Assembly: GCA_019352875.1 (NCBI GenBank)
Contig: JAAAFW010000006.1
Location: 1,519,462-1,583,461 of the forward strand
Direction of reading: 5' to 3'
DNA from: Pedobacter cryoconitis
GTDB lineage: Bacteria > Bacteroidota > Bacteroidia > Sphingobacteriales > Sphingobacteriaceae
Length of the DNA: 64,000 nucleotides
A model generated the notes under the pieces. That model was not told the DNA's origin. It made no database searches and saw nothing but the letters and a program-made list of their open reading frames with translations. Both the position numbers and the translations under genes were made by a program. Shown in pieces: positions 1 to 7,577 of the stretch (within the stretch, counting starts at the first letter, position 1; every line of letters starts with the position of its first letter).

Positions 1-1012
1 TAGTAAGGTTACGACCGTTTACCAGTAAAGACTTATCTGCTCCAGACCGCTCATTGCTTTTGTCAATATCCTTCTGGCGGTGTTCTATATAACTTGTCAG
101 AGACTGGATCTGCTTCATTTGTTCTACTTCTTCAGGTGTGATGAAACGGATAGAGGACTGTTTTATATAAATCGCTCTTTTGATTCTTCTTCCGCCTGTT
201 TTTGTCATACCTCTCCAGTTCTGGAAAGAATCTGAAATCAGTGAGTAAGTTGGAATAGTGGTAATAGTTTTATCGAAATTCTGAACTTTCACAGTTGTGA
301 GGTTAATCTCTATGACGTCACCATCGGCCCCGAATTTGCTCATCGTAATCCAATCCCCGATACGCACTGTGTCATTTGCTGTAATCTGAATGCTGGCAAC
401 AAAGCCCATGATGGTATCTTTGAACATCAGGAGCAATACCGCGGAGATTGCTCCCATTGCAGTAAAGAACGCCACAATTGACTGTCCTGTGAGGTTGGAG
501 TAGATGACTACAGCACCAATTAAGAATAAAATTAACCGGATTACCTGCAGATAACTGTCTATGGGTTGCCCGCGGAACGCAGGTTTATTCCGAAAGTCAT
601 CTGCACCTGCTTTAATCAGCGTCATCAGTATCCAGATCATTACAAAAACCATATAACAATCTGCTATGATATTTGCCGGTTTAATCCATTCCGGGAAATC
701 TGCCAGTACAACCGGGAGAACCAGCTGTACAAAGACCAGAACCACACTTGATGCGATATAATGCGGTAACCTGTTATTCTGCAGGTGTCTGAAAAAGTTA
801 AGCGGGTAGGTTTTACCTATCCTGATGAGAATAAGCCTGAGTACCCTCCGGATACCCCTGTGCACAACGTAGACCAGGACAATAAGTGCGAATACTAAAG
901 CAAATAAATTTAGAAATGAAGCAAGATCATGATCTACACCCCATTTGGTAAGTAGATTATAGGTCCAGCGGCTGACGGGGGAAATATGTTTAAGCAGTTG
1001 TGGTTCGGTCAT
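1..1012 (-). CDS. Mechanosensitive ion channel, MscS superfamily, YbdG-like (3' end outside window)
   Basis: I translated this myself from the minus strand. It starts at ATG 1012 (MTEPQLLKH) and runs off the left edge, so the C-terminus is missing. About five hydrophobic helices come first. Then follows an MscS pore-type helix rich in Gly/Ala (FTAMGAISAVLLLMFKDT) and a beta domain with the motifs RIGDWITM, GADGDVIEINLTTVKV, DKTITTIPTY and SFQNWRGM. These are typical of the YbdG/miniconductance branch of MscS proteins, which gate in the inner membrane in response to membrane tension and protect against hypo-osmotic shock. The start lies 20 nt downstream of the stop of the DUF2027 gene, so the two are probably co-transcribed. 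The family is clear; the exact channel subtype is inference. Confidence 0.88.
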   Translation of the reverse strand, partial: MTEPQLLKHISPVSRWTYNLLTKWGVDHDLASFLNLFALVFALIVLVYVVHRGIRRVLRLILIRIGKTYPLNFFRHLQNNRLPHYIASSVVLVFVQLVLPVVLADFPEWIKPANIIADCYMVFVMIWILMTLIKAGADDFRNKPAFRGQPIDSYLQVIRLILFLIGAVVIYSNLTGQSIVAFFTAMGAISAVLLLMFKDTIMGFVASIQITANDTVRIGDWITMSKFGADGDVIEINLTTVKVQNFDKTITTIPTYSLISDSFQNWRGMTKTGGRRIKRAIYIKQSSIRFITPEEVEQMKQIQSLTSYIEHRQKDIDKSNERSGADKSLLVNGRNLT

Positions 1013-1032
1013 AAGCAATTATAAGGTGCCGG

Positions 1033-1677
1033 CTATCTAGCCTTGAAAAAACTTTCTTTGAGGAGTTGTGCATCTATTAGCGGAGCAGGTTCGTCCAATC
1101 TGATCAGCCAGCCTTTTTGCTTGAGCAGGGGAATGTCAACTTTAGCTACTGACAGATCCTTTCCACGCAGTTGTTGTTTATAATGTAAAGCTGGCAGGGG
1201 TTCGATATCGGCAGCAGTCGAAAAAAGAATATCGATTCTGAATTCTGGCCATAACTGGATATCACCCAGGTTTGCACTGAATACTTTTTTTGTCGTGCCT
1301 GGGGCAATCAATGCCGCAAATTCTCCTTTGAAGTGTCCGGCTTTTGCTGTAGTAAAAGAGCCGAGCAGTTGAAATGAAGTTTCGTTCACCAGATGAAAAT
1401 GTGCTACCGCTGCACTATGCTGATCGGTAATTACAGCCAGATAAACGCCTTCCTTTTTAAACTCTGCTACCGGTGGAGCAGCCTGCGGCCGGTTGGAAAC
1501 CACTGCGTTGTCTTCCGGAATATCACCATGAACCAGAGTGACTTTACTAGCCTGAACCGGAATTTCAAAATCATTGGAATCAGTTACGCCAATAGTGTCT
1601 TTATCAATAATCTTTGTGATATAACCTTCGATATTTTCGTCTACAAAACGAACAAAATCTCCTAAATTTAAATTCAT
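1033..1677 (-). CDS. DUF2027 domain protein without a C-terminal Smr domain
   Basis: The protein has 214 residues. The N-terminus (MNLNLGDFVRFVDENIEGYITKI...) is a short SH3-like barrel followed by a longer beta-rich region, as in Bacteroidota DUF2027 proteins. From family knowledge, these usually continue into a C-terminal Smr (MutS2-type nuclease) domain. None is visible here: the protein ends at KESFFKAR after the DUF2027 part. That could be a natural short form or an ancestral loss. It lies directly upstream of the mechanosensitive channel gene on the same strand. The molecular function is unknown; a nucleic-acid role is suggested only by the usual domain partner. Confidence 0.7.
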   Translation of the reverse strand: MNLNLGDFVRFVDENIEGYITKIIDKDTIGVTDSNDFEIPVQASKVTLVHGDIPEDNAVVSNRPQAAPPVAEFKKEGVYLAVITDQHSAAVAHFHLVNETSFQLLGSFTTAKAGHFKGEFAALIAPGTTKKVFSANLGDIQLWPEFRIDILFSTAADIEPLPALHYKQQLRGKDLSVAKVDIPLLKQKGWLIRLDEPAPLIDAQLLKESFFKAR

Positions 1678-1745
1678 ATAAGCTGGTTTTTATAAAGCCG
1701 GGGTGATCCCCTTATCTGCAAACCTAAGCATAATAAAATAAATTT

Positions 1746-1753
1746 TATCTTTG
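1746..1753 (+). promoter_or_regulatory. Candidate -7 box for the VF530-family gene
   Basis: TATCTTTG matches the Bacteroidota TAnnTTTG -7 element and lies 78 nt upstream of ATG 1832. I see no convincing -33 TTTG at the right distance, so confidence is limited. Confidence 0.4.
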
Positions 1754-1831
1754 CAGCCGAGTCCTGGAATGACCTGCTGTCAGCAGAAAGGTATCTCAGT
1801 TTCTGATCCTCCGGGCTTAATAATCTTCAAT

Positions 1832-2056
1832 ATGACAACAGACGAAAAACAAGTTAATAATCCTTTACACGGAAAGACGCTGGAGTTTATCCTGAAACAA
1901 CTGGTATGGCATTACGGTTGGGAAGAATTGGGTACTTACGTTAAAATTGCGTGTTTTACGAATGATCCGAGTTTGAAATCCAGTCTTAAATTTCTCCGTA
2001 AAACCGATTGGGCGAGGAAAAAAGTGGAGAAGCTTTATCTGGATACTTTTCATTAG
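1832..2056 (+). CDS. VF530 family DNA-binding protein (DUF2132)
   Basis: This is a 74-residue protein. The open frame extends further upstream, but I chose ATG 1832 because the family starts just before the NNPLHG motif and the upstream codons look unlike protein. Motifs seen are [21 protein letters not shown] and a C-terminal half ([29 protein letters not shown]) diagnostic of VF530. Family members are small helical proteins; the Vibrio VF530 structure suggested DNA binding, but the biological role is unknown. It stands alone, with a possible promoter box at 1746. Confidence 0.88.
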   Translation: MTTDEKQVNNPLHGKTLEFILKQLVWHYGWEELGTYVKIACFTNDPSLKSSLKFLRKTDWARKKVEKLYLDTFH

Positions 2057-2111
2057 TCTCCTTGCAGCTTAGCTGCTTAAATTACCTGCTAATCTATTGC
2101 TTTTCTTCTGA

Positions 2112-2205
2112 GTTGCGATACCCTTGGGATACCCTTGCGATACCCTCCCTTTACCCTGAGGGTATATCAACGGGTATCCCAAAGGTATCCCAAGGGTAAC
2201 GCAAC
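2112..2205. repeat. Large imperfect inverted repeat with 11-bp internal periodicity
   Basis: The left arm (2112-2145) and right arm (2172-2205) are each 34 nt and match as reverse complements at 31 of 34 positions by eye. The 26-nt spacer itself contains TACCCTGAGGGTA. Each arm is made of tandem units of about 11 bp of the form GCGATACCCTT. RNA or DNA from this segment would fold into a long hairpin. It has no U-tract, so it is not a standard terminator. It looks like a REP-like or miniature palindromic element; genome-wide copy number is unknown. Confidence 0.85.
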
Positions 2206-2307
2206 GGTATATAAACCCCGAAGATATGCAGGGGTACAGCCGGTGAACACCACCGTAAAACCACACCAGAGTCTTCCTGACGCATCTGCAATATCCCGGG
2301 CGAAATG

Positions 2308-2321
2308 TTTAAACGTTTAAA
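2308..2321. promoter_or_regulatory. Perfect 14-bp palindrome upstream of rpsL
   Basis: TTTAAACGTTTAAA is a perfect palindrome about 80 bp upstream of the rpsL -33 element. It could be an operator or simply AT-rich chance symmetry. Confidence 0.3.
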
Positions 2322-2400
2322 TCTGCTCCCGGCTTCAGCCTCAGTATTTTACCTCTCTGTTATTTTTTTTGTTTGTATTCATTAAAATTAGGTTAACCCC

Positions 2401-2431
2401 TTGATTTATAAAATGTATTGTCATACCTTTG
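2401..2431 (+). promoter_or_regulatory. Promoter of the rpsL-rpsG-fusA-rpsJ operon
   Basis: TTG at 2401-2403 and TACCTTTG at 2424-2431 are separated by 20 nt, fitting the Bacteroidota housekeeping-sigma consensus (TTTG, 19-21 nt, TAnnTTTG). The predicted transcript starts near 2436-2438, giving a leader of about 50 nt that opens with the small hairpin CCCTTAATTAGGG. Confidence 0.8.
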
Positions 2432-2487
2432 CAGTCCCTTAATTAGGGGTAAAGTTTTTAGTAACAACATAGAAAACAAAAAAAACA

Positions 2488-2901
2488 ATGCCAACCATTC
2501 AACAATTAGTTAGAAAAGGTAGAGTAGCACTGGAGTTCAAGAGTAAGTCTCCGGCGTTGGACAGCTGTCCACAGCGAAGAGGTGTATGTACACGTGTATA
2601 TACCACTACCCCTAAAAAACCAAACTCAGCAATGCGTAAAGTTGCCCGTGTACGTTTAACCAATGGTAAAGAGGTGAATGCCTATATTCCAGGTGAAGGT
2701 CACAATTTACAAGAGCACTCAATCGTATTGATCCGTGGTGGTCGTGTTAAAGATTTACCAGGTGTACGTTATCACATCATCCGTGGAGCATTAGATACTT
2801 CAGGAGTTGCTGGTCGTAACCAACGTCGTTCAAAATATGGTACTAAACGTCCTAAACCAGGACAAGTAGCTGCTGCACCAACAAAAGGTAAAAAGAAATA
2901 A
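2488..2901 (+). CDS. rpsL: 30S ribosomal protein S12
   Basis: S12 (137 residues) lies at the decoding centre of the 30S subunit and controls fidelity. The decoding loop is intact: [15 protein letters not shown] (K43 and K44) and [11 protein letters not shown], whose Asp is the residue often methylthiolated. The classic streptomycin-resistance positions therefore look wild type. The C-terminus has a short basic tail (APTKGKKK). It is the first gene of the str-type operon, directly behind a strong promoter, with rpsG following 16 nt later. Confidence 0.98.
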   Translation: MPTIQQLVRKGRVALEFKSKSPALDSCPQRRGVCTRVYTTTPKKPNSAMRKVARVRLTNGKEVNAYIPGEGHNLQEHSIVLIRGGRVKDLPGVRYHIIRGALDTSGVAGRNQRRSKYGTKRPKPGQVAAAPTKGKKK

Positions 2902-2917
2902 TTAGGAGGAACAACAA

Positions 2918-3385
2918 ATGAGAAAGTCAAAACCAAAAAAGAGAATTATCCTTCCTGATCCAAAATTTAACGATGTTCAGGTGACAAGATTTGTAAACAA
3001 TATGATGTATGATGGAAAAAAATCCATCGCATATTCTATTTTTTATGATGCTGTAGAATTAGCAGAGAAAAAAGCTGGTGAGAACGGTTTAGAAATCTGG
3101 AAACGTGCGTTAACAAACGTTATGCCTGCAGTAGAAGTAAAATCACGCCGTGTAGGTGGTGCTAACTTCCAGGTTCCAACAGAAGTAAGACCAGACCGTA
3201 AGATTGCTTTAGGCATGAAATGGTTAATCTCTTTCGCCCGCAGACGTGGTGAGAAAACAATGAAAGAAAAATTAGCTGGTGAGATCGTTTCAGCTGCTAA
3301 AGGTGAAGGCGCCGCAGTTAAGAAAAAAGAAGATACGCATAAAATGGCTGAGGCTAACAAAGCGTTCTCTCACTTCCGTTTCTAA
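2918..3385 (+). CDS. rpsG: 30S ribosomal protein S7
   Basis: S7 (155 residues) nucleates assembly of the 30S head and contacts the E-site tRNA. The sequence is canonical from [17 protein letters not shown] through MMYDGKKS and [16 protein letters not shown] to KAFSHFRF. A clear Shine-Dalgarno AGGAGG (2904-2909) sits 8 nt before the ATG, which is notable because most genes in this window have none. It is the second gene of the operon, between rpsL and fusA. From E. coli, S7 is a translational autoregulator of this operon; whether that holds here is not shown. Confidence 0.98.
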   Translation: MRKSKPKKRIILPDPKFNDVQVTRFVNNMMYDGKKSIAYSIFYDAVELAEKKAGENGLEIWKRALTNVMPAVEVKSRRVGGANFQVPTEVRPDRKIALGMKWLISFARRRGEKTMKEKLAGEIVSAAKGEGAAVKKKEDTHKMAEANKAFSHFRF

Positions 3386-3402
3386 TCTTAGAAAATCATA
3401 AA

Positions 3403-5517
3403 ATGTCAAGAGATTTAAAATTTACAAGAAACATTGGGATCGCGGCTCACATTGATGCGGGTAAAACCACAACAACTGAGCGTATCCTTTATTATGCCGG
3501 AGTAAATCACAAGATTGGTGAGGTACACGAAGGTGCATCTACCATGGACTGGATGGTTCAGGAAGCGGAACGCGGGATAACAATCACGTCTGCAGCAACA
3601 ACAGTTTTCTGGCCTTACCGTGGTGAGAAATACCAGGTAAACGTTATTGATACACCAGGTCACGTGGATTTTACCGTTGAGGTAAACCGTTCATTACGTG
3701 TACTTGATGGTTTAGTATTCTTATTTTCAGCTGTTGATGGTGTTGAGCCTCAATCTGAAACTAACTGGCGTTTAGCTAATAACTATGCTGTTCCACGTAT
3801 CGGTTTTGTTAATAAAATGGACCGTTCAGGAGCTGATTTCCTGAAAGTTGTGAAACAAGTTAAAGATATGCTGGGTAGCCATGCAGTACCTTTACAGTTA
3901 CCAATTGGTGCAGAAGATAGCTTTACTGGTGTAGTTGATTTAATTAACAACCGTGGTATTATCTGGAATGAGCATGATAAAGGTATGACCTTTACTGAAG
4001 TGCCAATTCCTGAGGATATGGTAGAAGAAGTTGCTCAATGGAGAGAGAATTTATTAGAAGCTGTAGCTGATTATGATGAGTCTTTGATGGAGAAATTCTT
4101 CGAAGATCCAAACTCTATCACTGAGCGCGAAATTCTTGATGCATTACGTAAAGCAACTTTAGATGCTAAGATCGTTCCTATGGTTTGTGGTTCATCTTTC
4201 AAAAACAAAGGTGTTCAGACTATGCTTGACCTGGTTATGGAGTTATTGCCATCGCCAATGGATGTTGACGGTATTACCGGTATCAATCCAAATACAGGTG
4301 AAGAAGTTACACGCCAACCGGATATTAAAGAGCCTTTTGCAGCTTTAGCATTTAAAATTGCAACGGATCCTTTCGTAGGTCGTTTATGCTTTATCCGTGT
4401 TTACTCAGGTAACCTGGAAGCTGGTTCTTACGTATATAATGCACGTTCTGAAAACAAAGAACGTATTTCTCGTATTTTCCAGATGCATGCTAACAAGCAA
4501 AACCCAATTCCTAATGTAGGTGCTGGTGATATTGCTGCTGTAGTAGGATTTAAAGATATCAAAACCGGTGATACACTGTGTGATGAGAAAAATCCAATTG
4601 TTCTGGAATCTATGGATTTCCCTGAGCCGGTTATCGGTTTAGCTATTGAGCCAAAAACTCAGGCTGATGTTGATAAATTAGGTATGGGCTTAGCTAAATT
4701 AGCTGAAGAAGATCCTACATTCAGAGTTCAGACAGACGAGGAAACTGGTCAGACTGTTATCTCTGGTATGGGTGAGCTTCACTTAGACATCCTGATTGAC
4801 CGCTTAAGACGTGAGTTTAAAGTAGAGGTTAACCAGGGAGCTCCGCAAGTTGCTTACAAAGAAGCTATTAACGGTACTATTCAGCACCGTGAAACATACA
4901 AAAAACAATCTGGTGGTCGTGGTAAATTCGCGGATATTCAGGTTGTTATCTCTCCAATTGATGCTGATTACGAAAAAGGTGGTTTACAGTTTGTAAACGA
5001 AATTACAGGTGGATCTATTCCACGTGAATTTATTCCTTCAGTTGAGAAAGGATTTGCAGCTTCTATGTCTAATGGTGTATTAGCAGGATATCCACTTCCT
5101 GATATGAAGGTTAGATTAATTGATGGTTCATTCCATGCGGTCGATTCAGATGCTTTGTCATTCGAACTTGCTGCTAAAATGGCTTACCGTGAGGCATTGC
5201 CTAAGTGTAATCCAGTTCTGATGGAGCCAATCATGAAAATCGAGATCCTTACTCCAGAAGAAAACATGGGTGATGTAATTGGTGATATGAACCGTCGTCG
5301 TGGTCAGCTTTTAGGTATGGATACCCGTAACGGTGCCCAGGTAATTAAAGCTACTGTGCCTCTTTCTGAAATGTTTGGTTATGTAACTCAGTTACGTACA
5401 ATCACTTCAGGTCGTGCAACGTCTACTATGGAGTTTGATCACTATGAGCCAGCTCCAAGAAACGTAATGGAAGAAGTTATCGCTAAATCCAAAGGCAGAA
5501 TCAAATCTGCAGACTAG
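3403..5517 (+). CDS. fusA: Translation elongation factor G
   Basis: EF-G (704 residues) is the GTPase that drives ribosomal translocation and, with RRF, ribosome recycling. The G domain is complete: [13 protein letters not shown] (P-loop), [11 protein letters not shown] (switch I), DTPGHVDF (switch II) and NKMDRSGAD. Domain II follows, then III to V, including the domain IV segment [12 protein letters not shown] and the C-terminal region [17 protein letters not shown]. It lies 17 nt after rpsG. No tuf gene follows, unlike the classic str operon; instead a strong hairpin and rpsJ come next. Confidence 0.98.
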   Translation: MSRDLKFTRNIGIAAHIDAGKTTTTERILYYAGVNHKIGEVHEGASTMDWMVQEAERGITITSAATTVFWPYRGEKYQVNVIDTPGHVDFTVEVNRSLRVLDGLVFLFSAVDGVEPQSETNWRLANNYAVPRIGFVNKMDRSGADFLKVVKQVKDMLGSHAVPLQLPIGAEDSFTGVVDLINNRGIIWNEHDKGMTFTEVPIPEDMVEEVAQWRENLLEAVADYDESLMEKFFEDPNSITEREILDALRKATLDAKIVPMVCGSSFKNKGVQTMLDLVMELLPSPMDVDGITGINPNTGEEVTRQPDIKEPFAALAFKIATDPFVGRLCFIRVYSGNLEAGSYVYNARSENKERISRIFQMHANKQNPIPNVGAGDIAAVVGFKDIKTGDTLCDEKNPIVLESMDFPEPVIGLAIEPKTQADVDKLGMGLAKLAEEDPTFRVQTDEETGQTVISGMGELHLDILIDRLRREFKVEVNQGAPQVAYKEAINGTIQHRETYKKQSGGRGKFADIQVVISPIDADYEKGGLQFVNEITGGSIPREFIPSVEKGFAASMSNGVLAGYPLPDMKVRLIDGSFHAVDSDALSFELAAKMAYREALPKCNPVLMEPIMKIEILTPEENMGDVIGDMNRRRGQLLGMDTRNGAQVIKATVPLSEMFGYVTQLRTITSGRATSTMEFDHYEPAPRNVMEEVIAKSKGRIKSAD

Positions 5518-5526
5518 TTTTTAATC

Positions 5527-5560
5527 AGCTGCCTGTTATTAATAGCTCTAACAGGCAGCT
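5527..5560 (+). terminator. Strong hairpin between fusA and rpsJ, possible attenuator
   Basis: AGCTGCCTGTTA (5527-5538) pairs perfectly with TAACAGGCAGCT (5549-5560) across a 10-nt loop, followed by TTTAATTATAAT, a weak U-tract. It occupies most of the 57-nt fusA-rpsJ gap. It may be a leaky terminator, an mRNA processing or stabilising element, or a binding site for a regulatory protein. Confidence 0.6.
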
Positions 5561-5574
5561 TTAATTATAATCCA

Positions 5575-5880
5575 ATGAGCCAAAGAATCAGAATTAAATT
5601 GAAATCTTACGATTACAATCTGGTAGACAAATCTGCTGAGAAAATCGTAAAAACTGTAAAACCTACAGGTGCAGTAGTTAGCGGACCAATTCCGTTGCCA
5701 ACTGAAAAGAAAATCTTCACTGTTTTACGTTCACCACACGTGAACAAAAAAGCACGTGAGCAATTTCAGTTATGTGCTTACAAACGTTTGTTAGATATTT
5801 ATAGTTCTAACTCAAAAACTGTTGACGCACTGATGAAACTTGAATTACCTAGCGGTGTTGAAGTTGAAATCAAAGTTTAA
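5575..5880 (+). CDS. rpsJ: 30S ribosomal protein S10
   Basis: S10 (101 residues) belongs to the 30S head and, in many bacteria, also acts as the transcription antitermination factor NusE. Canonical segments are [44 protein letters not shown] and the C-terminal [11 protein letters not shown]. Here it is the last gene of the rpsL operon: an intrinsic terminator follows directly and rplC lies over 1 kb away under its own promoter. It is thus uncoupled from the rest of the S10 operon by an inverted gene. Confidence 0.98.
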   Translation: MSQRIRIKLKSYDYNLVDKSAEKIVKTVKPTGAVVSGPIPLPTEKKIFTVLRSPHVNKKAREQFQLCAYKRLLDIYSSNSKTVDALMKLELPSGVEVEIKV

Positions 5881-5900
5881 TGAAATTTTGAGTAAAAGAA

Positions 5901-5935
5901 AAAGCCTCCGGATTCCGGAGGCTTTTTCTTTTTAA
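5901..5935. terminator. Bidirectional intrinsic terminator after rpsJ
   Basis: GCCTCCGGATTCCGGAGGC forms a GC-rich stem flanked by A-rich and T-rich tracts (AAAAAGCC... GGCTTTTTCTTTTT). It lies between convergent rpsJ and the gene ending at 5946, and can serve both strands. Confidence 0.9.
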
Positions 5936-5945
5936 TCTGTTTTTT

Positions 5946-6557
5946 TTAGTTTCCCCTTGTTCGGAGTTCCTCTAATTTATTTCGTTCATCCTGCAGTTCT
6001 CTCGCAAGTTTCTTTTCCTTCTCATTAGATTTTACTTTATAAGTTTGGTACTCCTGCGCGATTTCTTCATACAGACCACTACGGTATTTTGCTTCCTGAA
6101 TACTTTTTGCAGAACGGATGGTGACAATTGCTAACGCAATGGCCAATAGTATAATGAGTACCCAAACAATAGTATTATAAGTCCCTTTATCGAAAGGAAT
6201 TCCTAAAAAGCTTATCTGATCCAGTCTGGCGTTTGAAGTCGCCAGGGAAGCTTCTTTTCCCTTTATTTCATTATTGAGGCTGGCAATTGTCGCTGCCTGC
6301 TCTTTTATTTTAGTCTGAGCACCAATATGTCCCTGTCTTTCTTTCCTGATAGTGTCGGTTACGCTCTTATAAAAGCTGGTTAGTCTATACGGATTAATTA
6401 ATTTGTATCCGTCTAAAGTTCTTGATTTCGACAGCATCAGCTGATACTGTCCTTTAAGACTGGGGTCTACCATTGTACTGTCCTGCGCGCTTGTCTGGTA
6501 AGTTGTCAGGCACATCAGAAACAGGCCAAGCAGTGGTAAAAGGGTTTTTTTCATCAT
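5946..6557 (-). CDS. Secreted/membrane coiled-coil protein of unknown function
   Basis: The protein has 203 residues. It starts with a signal peptide (MMKKTLLPLLGLFLMCL... ending near SAQ). A periplasmic part follows, with a heptad-rich segment (KIKEQAATIASLNNEIKGKEASLATS), then one transmembrane helix at about residues 128-150 (TIVWVLIILLAIALAIVTI). The cytoplasmic tail is a second charged coiled coil (EKEKKLARELQDERNKLEELR). From memory, related Bacteroidota proteins are sometimes named tRNA (guanine-N1)-methyltransferase, but I see no SPOUT or methyltransferase motif, so that name is not supported. It lies inverted between rpsJ and rplC. Confidence 0.75.
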   Translation of the reverse strand: MMKKTLLPLLGLFLMCLTTYQTSAQDSTMVDPSLKGQYQLMLSKSRTLDGYKLINPYRLTSFYKSVTDTIRKERQGHIGAQTKIKEQAATIASLNNEIKGKEASLATSNARLDQISFLGIPFDKGTYNTIVWVLIILLAIALAIVTIRSAKSIQEAKYRSGLYEEIAQEYQTYKVKSNEKEKKLARELQDERNKLEELRTRGN

Positions 6558-6848
6558 AATTATAGCTTGTATTCTAATTTAACTGTCATTTTTCCGGTTT
6601 ATTGTACTCCTGGAATGAACATTTATTCTTTCTAATGTCGTGAAATCAATTCATAATTATGCAATGGAAGGAGTAATCTCCTGTGAAAACATCTCGTTTT
6701 AAGGTTTATAGGCAGGCAATTCTAATTACCCGGAGGCTTTGCGAAGAATGGGTATGCCAAAGATTTTGATCGGGGCGGGCTTTGTGATGTTTTTTTACCG
6801 ATCTATCTGGTAATGTGGATAATATTTATAAAAATAATTCGCTAACTC

Positions 6849-6879
6849 TTTGAAAATTAAGATTTCTTTCCTATTTTTG
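6849..6879 (+). promoter_or_regulatory. Promoter of the rplC (S10/spc) operon
   Basis: TTTG at 6849-6852, a 19-nt spacer and TATTTTTG at 6872-6879 match the Bacteroidota consensus exactly. Transcription would begin near 6884-6886 and give a leader of about 70 nt. Confidence 0.85.
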
Positions 6880-6883
6880 CCCT

Positions 6884-6937
6884 CCCTTAAAGGGAATTGT
6901 ATCCACCTTGAACGAAGCCCTACTGCTTCGATGGGTG
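6884..6937 (+). promoter_or_regulatory. Structured mRNA leader of rplC
   Basis: A small palindrome CCCTTAAAGGG (6884-6894) lies at the likely 5' end. Then comes a stem CGAAGC/GCTTCG (6913-6918 with 6925-6930), nested in CACC/GGTG (6904-6907 with 6934-6937). In E. coli, L4 represses this operon through its leader RNA. Whether a ribosomal protein binds here is inference from position. Confidence 0.5.
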
Positions 6938-6955
6938 TTAAACTAAAAAAAGAAA

Positions 6956-7573
6956 ATGTCAGGTATTATTGGAAAAAAAGTAGGAATGACCAGCATTTTC
7001 GACGCCGATGGAAAAAACATTCCATGCACGGTGATCGAAGCTGGGCCATGTGTAGTAACACAGGTTAAGACCGAAGAGAAAGACGGTTACGTTTCAGTTC
7101 AATTAGGCTTCGATGAAGCTAAAGAAAAAAACACAACCAAGCCTCTAAAAGGCCACTTTGCGAAAGCAAGCACAACTCCAAAACGTAAATTGGTTGAATT
7201 TGAGCCGTTTGAAGAATCACTTAGTTTAGGTGATACTGTAACGGTAAGCATTTTCAACGAAGGTGATTTTGTAGATGTAGTTGGTACTTCTAAAGGTAAA
7301 GGTTTCCAGGGTGTTGTGAAACGCCATGGATTTGCTGGTGTGGGTGGTCAAACTCACGGTCAGCACAACAGAATGCGTGCTCCGGGTTCATTGGGTGCTG
7401 CATCATATCCAGCACGCGTATTTAAAGGTATGCGTATGGCAGGAAGAATGGGTGGAGATAGAGTGAAAATTCAAAACTTACAAGTTTTGAAAGTTTATGC
7501 AGATCAAAATCTTGTTGTAGTTAGTGGTTCCATTCCAGGAGCTAAAGGTTCTTACGTAATCTTAGACAAGTAA
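6956..7573 (+). CDS. rplC: 50S ribosomal protein L3
   Basis: L3 (205 residues) is a primary 23S rRNA-binding assembly initiator whose extended loop reaches towards the peptidyl-transferase centre. Canonical features are [20 protein letters not shown] at the start, [19 protein letters not shown], the loop [19 protein letters not shown] and the [16 protein letters not shown] end. It is the first gene of a long operon that begins at its own promoter rather than behind rpsJ. rplD follows 4 nt later. Confidence 0.98.
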   Translation: MSGIIGKKVGMTSIFDADGKNIPCTVIEAGPCVVTQVKTEEKDGYVSVQLGFDEAKEKNTTKPLKGHFAKASTTPKRKLVEFEPFEESLSLGDTVTVSIFNEGDFVDVVGTSKGKGFQGVVKRHGFAGVGGQTHGQHNRMRAPGSLGAASYPARVFKGMRMAGRMGGDRVKIQNLQVLKVYADQNLVVVSGSIPGAKGSYVILDK

Positions 7574-7577
7574 GCAG

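Larger units (their letters stand above)
2057..2487. other. Intergenic region before rpsL: inverted repeat, palindrome and promoter
   Basis: These 431 bases contain no convincing gene. They hold a large inverted repeat (2112-2205), a 14-bp palindrome TTTAAACGTTTAAA (2308-2321), the rpsL promoter (2401-2431) and a short hairpin close to the likely transcript start (2436-2448). The open frames across the inverted repeat are low-complexity translations of the repeat itself. Confidence 0.8.
6558..6955. other. Intergenic region before rplC
   Basis: These 398 bases lie between the divergent coiled-coil gene and rplC. The right end carries the rplC promoter (6849-6879) and a structured leader. A single DnaA-box-like TGTGGATAA (6814-6822) is present. 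I find no convincing gene; the open frame crossing the rplC start is a shadow of the leader and the 5' end of rplC. Confidence 0.7.

Noticed and set aside
566..751. Plus-strand open frame of 61 codons
   Set aside because: It lies entirely antisense to the mechanosensitive channel gene, whose protein pattern is clear.
2112..2205. CRISPR array
   Set aside because: The repeats are 11 bp and palindromically arranged with no spacers of regular length, and no cas genes are present.
2008..2320. Three overlapping short open frames across the palindrome
   Set aside because: Their translations are repeats such as YPWDTLAIP that simply read the 11-bp palindrome; no gene-like features.
2488..2901. Streptomycin-resistance allele in S12
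   Set aside because: Lys43 and the KDLPGV region look wild type.
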